Shown here piece after piece: positions 12,986 to 18,112 of a stretch of 18,112 nucleotides of DNA. Below the pieces are notes generated by a model. It was given only the letters and a program-made list of their open reading frames with translations, did not search any database and was not told where the DNA came from. Position 1 is the stretch's first letter. The number at the start of each line of letters is the position of its first letter. The stretch lies in the NCBI GenBank assembly GCA_001801285.1, contig MGXG01000092.1, positions 1 to 18,112 of the forward strand, written 5' to 3'. A program made the translations under genes and the position numbers. The stretch comes from Gammaproteobacteria bacterium GWE2_37_16. Lineage in GTDB: Bacteria > Pseudomonadota > Gammaproteobacteria > UBA9339.

Positions 12986-14137
12986 TTACCTTAAAATAAT
13001 TTCCCTGATTTTCTCACAAACTCTGTGCATAACTCGAATATTATGCACAGAAGCTAAATATCCATAACTCAGTGATTTACTTTTAAAAAGGTAATGCAAA
13101 TAAGCGCGGGAGAAATTTCGACAAGTAGAGCAATCACAATCTTCCATAATTGGTCGATCATCATGGGCATAAATACTTTTTTTAATTAAAATCCTTCCTT
13201 TTTCTTCCTCACCAACAAAGGCGAGCCAGCCATCTTGCTCGATGATTTTTCCACAATAAAGCGAACCATGACGCGCGTTTCTGGTTGGAGCAACACAATC
13301 AAAAATATCCACCCCTCTGGCTGTAGTATCAATTAAATCTTGCGGATTAAGCCCAACCCCCATCACATAACGAGTTTTATTTTCTGGCAAAATATCCCGA
13401 ACCCAATCAATAATTTCACAAGTTTTCGCAATATCAAAACCAATTACCTCCCCCCCAAGAGCAATACCATCCAGATCCAAGCTAGTTATAAATTCAGCGC
13501 TTTGCTCCCTCAAATCACGAAAACTACCGCCTTGCACAATACCAAATAAAGCTTGTTGATAACCATAAGCAGAACTTGAATCTCTTTCATGAATCTCTTT
13601 AGATTCCACCAACCAACGATGCGTTCTTTCCATCGCCGCCAAGGTATTTTCTTTTTGCCCATCATCCGGCGTACATTGGTCAAACGCCATAATAATGTCA
13701 GCGCCAATAATTTTTTGCGCCTGAATTGAGCTTTCCGGGGTTAAATAAAGCATCTTTCCTGTAATGGGGTGTTTGAAGCGCGCGCCATTTTCATCAATAA
13801 CGCAGATTTTGCTATTTTTGGAAAGACTGAAAACCTGAAAACCACCACTATCCGTGAGCATTGGTCCTTGCCAACCCATAAATTGATGCATACCACCCGC
13901 CGCCTGAATGGTTTCCATGCCAGGCGAGCACAACATGTGATAGGTATTACCACCCAAAATAATTTGTGAACCAGAATCCACCAAATCATTTGGATTAATA
14001 TGATTTACAAATGCTCGAGTGCCAACCGGCATAAAAGCTGGGGTTAAAACCTCACCGTGTGAAGTTGTGATTTTCGTTACGCGCGCTGGTAAAGTTTTAT
14101 GGGTTTTAATAATGCTGGAGGAAAAGTTATTTGCCAT
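12986..14137 (-). CDS. tgt: tRNA-guanine transglycosylase, divergent type
   Basis: Tgt replaces guanine-34 in GUN-anticodon tRNAs with preQ1 (or queuine) on the way to queuosine. The 383-residue protein keeps DSGGFQVFSL (Asp96), FDQCTP (Asp153, Cys155), GIVQGG, the nucleophile Asp280 in VDIFDCVAPTRNARHG, and zinc ligands Cys334, Cys336, Cys339 and His365. Two things are unusual. The base-recognition loop normally reading GGLAVGE is GGEVIGF (228-234), so the Glu that follows the loop in both bacterial and eukaryotic enzymes is Phe. There is also an insertion of about 16 residues (near 300-316) between Asp280 and the zinc site. It starts 26 bases after the peptidase gene on the same strand; the ribosome site is weak. 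It is likely active, but its base specificity is uncertain. Confidence 0.93.
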   Translation of the reverse strand: MANNFSSSIIKTHKTLPARVTKITTSHGEVLTPAFMPVGTRAFVNHINPNDLVDSGSQIILGGNTYHMLCSPGMETIQAAGGMHQFMGWQGPMLTDSGGFQVFSLSKNSKICVIDENGARFKHPITGKMLYLTPESSIQAQKIIGADIIMAFDQCTPDDGQKENTLAAMERTHRWLVESKEIHERDSSSAYGYQQALFGIVQGGSFRDLREQSAEFITSLDLDGIALGGEVIGFDIAKTCEIIDWVRDILPENKTRYVMGVGLNPQDLIDTTARGVDIFDCVAPTRNARHGSLYCGKIIEQDGWLAFVGEEEKGRILIKKSIYAHDDRPIMEDCDCSTCRNFSRAYLHYLFKSKSLSYGYLASVHNIRVMHRVCEKIREIILR

Positions 14138-14163
14138 TCAATTACTCGGATATGTAAATAAAG

Positions 14164-15618
14164 TTACTTAGAAAAATGTTGATAATCCTTAACCTTTCCT
14201 GACCAAGCGCCACCCCACATCCAGCCATGTTTAGCGAAAATTTGATACGCCACACTATCCATCGTAATTTTACCCTTATGAGGCTTAGTGCGATCAAGAT
14301 ACTCGGTACCTTCTTGGGGGTCTATTTTATCGCCATCAGTATAGGGATTAATCAATGGATTAACATCTATAGCAGCACCATAGCTATGTATCGAATATTT
14401 ACCAGAACCATCAGTCATTGCCCTGCAATTGAAAGCTGAAGTATTATTATCGACCATAGAACTATGATCATCGCCTTGATATTCCTCAATCGGTTGCATT
14501 TTTTCTATTGGAAAATGTTGTCGATACAATTCCTGAAAAATCGCCAAAACATCAGAAGCAAAATTCTTGTGCACAATCATAGTTCCTTCGTGCGCTTTAT
14601 TATCAAATCCCCAATAAGACATTTTCAAATACACCAAATCACCCAAAGACACAGGACAACCTTTATGCCAAGTATATTGACGCATTTTTTGCTGCATATT
14701 TTCAGGAATTGCCGCAACCACTCCCATAAACTCTGGAGCATTTTTCCAGGCAGAATCAAGTCTACGCGCAGTTATATAAAGTTCCTGCCAATGAGGTGAA
14801 CGTAAATCACTAATATGCACAATTGGATTTTCATACGGCGTTGAATTGATAAATTTATTGCCCCCCAAATAAACTGCTTCATGGCTCGGTTTTTTGTCCT
14901 GCCCAAAAAACAACACATCGCCAGGACGCAAATTAGCTTTAGCAACTTCAATAAATCCGGGCCAATTCACCTGAATACCAGCATCTCTTGGTAAAATTAT
15001 TCCCATTTGTTTAAACAGAAATTGCACCCAACCCGAACAATCAAAACCATAAGTAGACGTTCCCGCCCAAAGATATGGTAAGCCAATAAATTTTTGGGTT
15101 AAATTCAACATTTCCTGCAAATTGAGTGGTTTGGCATTGATAATAACGTCCGCTTGTTGAATCCAACCAATACCATCAATCAATTGCACTTTAATCCACC
15201 TTTCATCCTGAATCTGAATGATCGGCAATTTTGCACCAAAAGGAACTTTTAAAAGCGGCTGATGAATAGTTGTGTTCGGTTCCCGATAAATACAAGCGAA
15301 TAAATTGTTTACTTTAACGATATCGGCGTCAGGAAGATTGGGTTTTTGTCCAATAGCATCGCTTTTCACCCATCCTTGGTAATTATCTTCCGTCCCAATC
15401 AACACCCAGCCACGTTTACTTTGTAATATATTTACACTATCACCATAACCAGCTTGCGAGCTCACGGCGGCATTTTCATCGGGCTTTTCATACATATTGG
15501 CGACAGGAGCTTTGATTACTTGCGCAACAGGGGCTGCAAAAATTGGCAGCATGTAACAAAGACAACATAGAAAACAAGCACCGATCATGCTAACATTCAA
15601 ACGGTTTTTTTTATTCAT
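14164..15618 (-). CDS. secreted SH3b-NlpC/P60 and M15 double peptidoglycan peptidase
   Basis: The 484-residue protein has a signal peptide (charged MNKKNR, hydrophobic to about residue 28, FAA-P) and two bacterial SH3-like domains (about 35-90 and 100-160). An NlpC/P60 domain follows with catalytic Cys194 in FDCSGW and His246 in SHEAVYLG. A C-terminal M15 zinc peptidase domain (about 340-484) has ligands His411 and Asp418 in HSYGAAIDVN and DYQH (Asp478, His481). SH3b-NlpC/P60 enzymes of the YkfC type cut gamma-D-Glu-meso-DAP bonds; M15 enzymes of the CwlK/endolysin type cut L-Ala-D-Glu. One chain could therefore remove both bonds around D-Glu in stem peptides in the periplasm. tgt follows in the same unit. 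No ribosome site is obvious at ATG 15618. Confidence 0.88.
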   Translation of the reverse strand: MNKKNRLNVSMIGACFLCCLCYMLPIFAAPVAQVIKAPVANMYEKPDENAAVSSQAGYGDSVNILQSKRGWVLIGTEDNYQGWVKSDAIGQKPNLPDADIVKVNNLFACIYREPNTTIHQPLLKVPFGAKLPIIQIQDERWIKVQLIDGIGWIQQADVIINAKPLNLQEMLNLTQKFIGLPYLWAGTSTYGFDCSGWVQFLFKQMGIILPRDAGIQVNWPGFIEVAKANLRPGDVLFFGQDKKPSHEAVYLGGNKFINSTPYENPIVHISDLRSPHWQELYITARRLDSAWKNAPEFMGVVAAIPENMQQKMRQYTWHKGCPVSLGDLVYLKMSYWGFDNKAHEGTMIVHKNFASDVLAIFQELYRQHFPIEKMQPIEEYQGDDHSSMVDNNTSAFNCRAMTDGSGKYSIHSYGAAIDVNPLINPYTDGDKIDPQEGTEYLDRTKPHKGKITMDSVAYQIFAKHGWMWGGAWSGKVKDYQHFSK

Positions 15619-15688
15619 AGTAAATTTTTATAGCAAAAAGTTAAGTTACTTTTATCGACCCAAGTGCAAAATTGTAACAAAAAAGTAT

Positions 15689-15717
15689 TTTTTATTCTTT
15701 AATTTTTACAAAGTCAA
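15689..15717 (-). promoter_or_regulatory. possible promoter of the peptidase-tgt unit
   Basis: The minus strand reads TTGACT (15712-15717, 5 of 6 to the -35 consensus), a 17-base spacer, then TAAAAA (15689-15694, 4 of 6 to the -10). The -10 is weak and the region is very AT-rich. No other pair of boxes in the 205-base divergent gap fits this strand better. Confidence 0.35.
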
Positions 15718-15746
15718 ACGAGACAGCCCTACTTTTAAAACGCTGA

Positions 15747-15775
15747 TTGCTTTTTTATGTAAATAAAATTATTAT
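15747..15775 (+). promoter_or_regulatory. possible promoter of the lptM-dapF-lptD operon
   Basis: TTGCTT (15747-15752), a 17-base spacer and TATTAT (15770-15775, 5 of 6) lie 49 bases upstream of the lptM start. The -35 keeps only the TTG core. It stands back to back with the divergent promoter of the peptidase gene. Confidence 0.4.
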
Positions 15776-15823
15776 ATAAATCAACAATCTATTTTAAATT
15801 TTGCAATTTTCAAACACTATCTT

Positions 15824-15943
15824 ATGAAAAAAATCTCGTTTAGCTTTATACTACTCAGCATTATGCTAATTTCTGGCTGCGGTCAAAGTGGCGCCTTGTA
15901 CTTACCACAACAAGAACAAAGTAAATCATCTAATGTCCAATAA
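15824..15943 (+). CDS. lptM: small lipoprotein LptM (YifL), LptD maturation chaperone
   Basis: The 39-residue lipoprotein has MKK, a hydrophobic stretch FSFILLSIMLI and lipobox ISGC (Cys19). Just after the lipidated Cys comes GQSGALYLP, matching the family pattern CGQKGPLYLP. The tail (QQEQSKSSNVQ) is short and disordered. In E. coli LptM binds the LptD/LptE LPS translocon in the outer membrane and promotes correct disulfide formation in LptD. dapF follows 17 bases after the stop, as in E. coli, and lptD comes next, so chaperone and client are likely on one transcript. No strong ribosome site is visible. Confidence 0.85.
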   Translation: MKKISFSFILLSIMLISGCGQSGALYLPQQEQSKSSNVQ

Positions 15944-15960
15944 AGTGCCATTTTAAATAT

Positions 15961-16803
15961 ATGTCAATCACTTTTACAAAAATGCAAGGTTTAGGTAATG
16001 ATTTTGTTGTTATCGAAAACATTACTCAACAATTTATTCCATCAAAAGAAACAATTAAGCAAATTGCCGAACGTCATTATGGTGTTGGTTGTGATCAAAT
16101 AATAGTTGTAGAAAAACCAAGAAATACAGGAACGGATTTTTTCATGCGGGTTTTCAATGCCGATGGCGAAGAAGCCGAGCGCAGCGGTAATGGAGCACGT
16201 TGTTTCGCCAAATTTGTTATTGATCAAGGTTTAACTGATAAACATCACATAATAGCCGACACAAAAAGTGGCAAAATTACCGTGTGTTTACAAGATGATA
16301 ATAACGTCAAAGTTGACATGGGAGTACCTTCTTTTTCACCCAAAACAATTCCTTTTCTTGCACCTGAAGCTTCGCTTTTGTATAAACTTGATTTACCTGA
16401 TCAATTAATTAATTCCGTGCAAATAGGCGTGGTATCAATAGGAAATCCACACGCTGTTTTGCAAGTACCAAACGTAACAACTGCTCCCGTGGATCAATTA
16501 GGAATAGTTATTGCCAATCATCCGCGCTTTCCAGAGGGGGTAAATGTCGGTTTCATGGAAATAAAATCAAACAACTGTATTAATTTGCGCATTTATGAAC
16601 GCGGTACTTCTGAAACTTTGGCGTGCGGCAGTGGCGCTTGTGCCGCAGTGGCAATCGGTCGCTTGCTTGGTTTATTAGATGAAAATGTTATTGTAAAGAT
16701 GCATGGCGGTGAATTACAAATTAGTTGGGCTGGGATGGGTGAACCAATCTGGATGACGGGTCCTGCAAAAAAAGTTTTTAGCGGTAACTTAACGTTAAAA
16801 TAA
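15961..16803 (+). CDS. dapF: diaminopimelate epimerase with Ser at the first catalytic Cys
   Basis: DapF converts LL- to meso-diaminopimelate for lysine and peptidoglycan. The 280 residues match the family in length and motifs: MQGLGNDFVV, YGVGCDQIIVV, RVFNADG, SIGNPHAVLQV, HPRFPEGVNVGFME and ETLACGSGACAA. The enzyme normally uses two thiols (Cys73 and Cys217 in H. influenzae), in CGNGARC and ACGSGAC. The second is present (Cys222), but the first is Ser75, in the sequence RSGNGARC, encoded AGC (16183-16185), one base from TGC. Without that thiol normal two-base epimerisation would be expected to fail or slow. The cause could be a real adaptation, a broken copy or a sequence error; the rest of the gene is intact. 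ATG 15961 has no clear ribosome site. Confidence 0.93.
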   Translation: MSITFTKMQGLGNDFVVIENITQQFIPSKETIKQIAERHYGVGCDQIIVVEKPRNTGTDFFMRVFNADGEEAERSGNGARCFAKFVIDQGLTDKHHIIADTKSGKITVCLQDDNNVKVDMGVPSFSPKTIPFLAPEASLLYKLDLPDQLINSVQIGVVSIGNPHAVLQVPNVTTAPVDQLGIVIANHPRFPEGVNVGFMEIKSNNCINLRIYERGTSETLACGSGACAAVAIGRLLGLLDENVIVKMHGGELQISWAGMGEPIWMTGPAKKVFSGNLTLK

Positions 16804-16815
16804 GTAGATATAATA

Positions 16816-18112
16816 ATGCGTAAATTGAATATTCTTTTGAAAATCATTCCCCTGATCATACCGCTGATCTCGACCGCCTCTCCAAATAACGACGAGACAA
16901 TTAAAAATATCTGCTCACAGTTTACATCAATTCCCGCACGTCAACTTTGCATAAACTCAGCAAAAGGTACAGATTTAAATAACTTGTCTTCTGCAAATAT
17001 TGCCAAATTGTTAGGCTGGGTATGTGATCCAAAAGCTAATCTTTGTGGTGGCTATTACCAAGACCCTGCCAATATCATTGCTTACCCAAACCCACAACCA
17101 ATTAAAATCGCACCAACCACTATCACCGCTAAAGGGGGTGGGGTTTTTACAGAATATGGAACTTCAATTCTAACCGGTGATGTCAACATTACTCAACCTG
17201 GTCGCGCTATTACCGCGAATCGCGGTACCCTTTTGCGTGATAAAACTGGAAAAATTTCCGATATCGATCTACTTGGCGATGTGAAATTACACGAATATGG
17301 AAAAACTATTGTTGCCAAACATGGTCATATAGATTTCAAACAACAAACCACAACCTTAAACGATGCTATTTACCGCATGAACACAGAGCCTTCTCTGGGT
17401 GCAAATAGCATCTGGGGTAAAACAAAACGACTTCTGCGCGACAATACGACGGGGGTTTTGCACCTATTTAAGGCAAGCTACAGCACCTGCCCACCAGCCA
17501 ACCAAACTTGGTATATTACTGGCAGCCACATTACTCTAGACAAAAATACCGGGCGAGGCACTGCTACAAATATGGTACTACACGCCAAGGAAATCCCAGT
17601 AGCTTACTTACCATACATCAATTTCCCTATTGATAAGCAGCGCAAAAGTGGTTTTTTATATCCAACGCCAGGATATTCAAGTCAATCTGGTTATTTTTTA
17701 ACTTTGCCTTATTATTTGAATTTGGCGCCAAATTATGATTTAACCCTAACGCCAGAAATAATGAAAAAACGCGGTATCTTTACTGACGCTCTGTTTCGCT
17801 ATTTAACAGAAAAAAACTCTGGTTCGATTAATTTTGGCTACATACCTCATGACAACGAATTCGCTAATTTCCAAAAAAATCCCGGTCCATATTCACTAGG
17901 TCACGCTCTATCACACCTAGGAAAAATAAGCGATCAACGCGGTTATTTTGCCTACAAGAATACAACCATTTTCAATCAACATTGGAATAGTAATATCAAT
18001 TTAGGTTATGTAAGTGACGATTATTTTCAACAAGATTACTTTCAAATACCCAACGCTCTCAGCAATGATCAAATAATGAATCAAGCCAACATCGACTACA
18101 ACAGCGAGCATT
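16816..18112 (+). CDS. lptD: LPS-assembly protein LptD, N-terminal part (cut by window edge)
   Basis: The first 432 codons of the outer-membrane LPS translocon are present and open to the edge. A signal peptide (RKLNILLKIIPLIIPLIST) leads into a cysteine-containing stretch with WVCDPKANLCGGYY, then the periplasmic beta-jellyroll (about 100-190; ITAKGGGVFTEYGTSILTGDVNI, LLGDVKLHEYGKTIVAKHGHI). The conserved YSTCPPANQTWYI (Cys225) precedes the first barrel strands, with VLHAKEIPVAYLPYINFPID and RKSGFLYPTPGYSSQSG. LptD receives LPS from LptA and, with LptE, inserts it in the outer leaflet; its disulfides are essential in E. coli. Cysteines seen are 33, 45, 70, 77 and 225; the C-terminal pair would be beyond the window. 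It starts 12 bases after dapF, in the operon headed by lptM. Confidence 0.92.
   Translation, partial: MRKLNILLKIIPLIIPLISTASPNNDETIKNICSQFTSIPARQLCINSAKGTDLNNLSSANIAKLLGWVCDPKANLCGGYYQDPANIIAYPNPQPIKIAPTTITAKGGGVFTEYGTSILTGDVNITQPGRAITANRGTLLRDKTGKISDIDLLGDVKLHEYGKTIVAKHGHIDFKQQTTTLNDAIYRMNTEPSLGANSIWGKTKRLLRDNTTGVLHLFKASYSTCPPANQTWYITGSHITLDKNTGRGTATNMVLHAKEIPVAYLPYINFPIDKQRKSGFLYPTPGYSSQSGYFLTLPYYLNLAPNYDLTLTPEIMKKRGIFTDALFRYLTEKNSGSINFGYIPHDNEFANFQKNPGPYSLGHALSHLGKISDQRGYFAYKNTTIFNQHWNSNINLGYVSDDYFQQDYFQIPNALSNDQIMNQANIDYNSEH

Noticed and set aside
13180..13250. Tgt insertion as a frameshift or assembly artefact
   Set aside because: The frame is continuous, and the conserved zinc site and C-terminus resume correctly after the insertion, so it reads as a genuine family variant.

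Overview
The window looks like chromosomal DNA of an AT-rich gammaproteobacterium. Three things point there: a secG gene followed directly by tRNA-Leu(GAG), the arrangement also known from E. coli (secG-leuU); a lptM-dapF pair; and proteobacterial-type yajC/secD, fmt, pmbA and tpiA. LptD and LptM imply a Gram-negative outer membrane with LPS. A serine-rich, ankyrin-like protein and a small Lys/Ala-rich histone-like protein suggest a host-associated lifestyle. An organism near Legionellales/Coxiellaceae is a reasonable guess, but it is inferred from gene content only.

Layout. 1-211 (-) is the start of a NuoF/HoxF-like protein running off the left edge. 212-939 has no convincing gene; it holds a 114-bp MITE-like element with 16-bp terminal inverted repeats and a 6-bp flanking duplication, then a ~100-bp nested hairpin element. 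940-2773 (-) encodes a COG1106/AAA_15-type ATPase followed by a small membrane protein, a possible defence pair. 2986-4356 (-) is pmbA. 4486-9185 (-) is a housekeeping stretch reading fmt, yajC, secD, tpiA, secG, tRNA-Leu. secF is missing from its usual place after secD, and the tRNA abuts the secG stop codon. 9366-11037 (-) holds a histone-like gene, a nitroreductase and a GIN-domain lipoprotein. 11155-12729 (-) is the ankyrin-like protein with three 24-residue repeats. 12986-15618 (-) is a two-gene unit: a signal-peptide-bearing SH3b-SH3b-NlpC/P60-M15 cell-wall peptidase, then a divergent tgt. 15824-18112 (+) is lptM-dapF-lptD, the last gene cut by the right edge.

How it fits together. YajC, SecD and SecG are all Sec translocon accessories. 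LptM is the lipoprotein known to help LptD mature, and here client and chaperone sit in one likely operon with dapF, which makes the meso-DAP of peptidoglycan. The divergently read peptidase is predicted to cut the two bonds next to D-Glu and meso-DAP in peptidoglycan stems, so the right half of the window is themed on the cell envelope.

The points most worth checking are the DapF with Ser in place of its first catalytic Cys, the Tgt with an altered substrate loop, the two-peptidase fusion, the MITE-like element and the ATPase/membrane-protein pair. I found no CRISPR array, rRNA, intact transposase or recognisable riboswitch.
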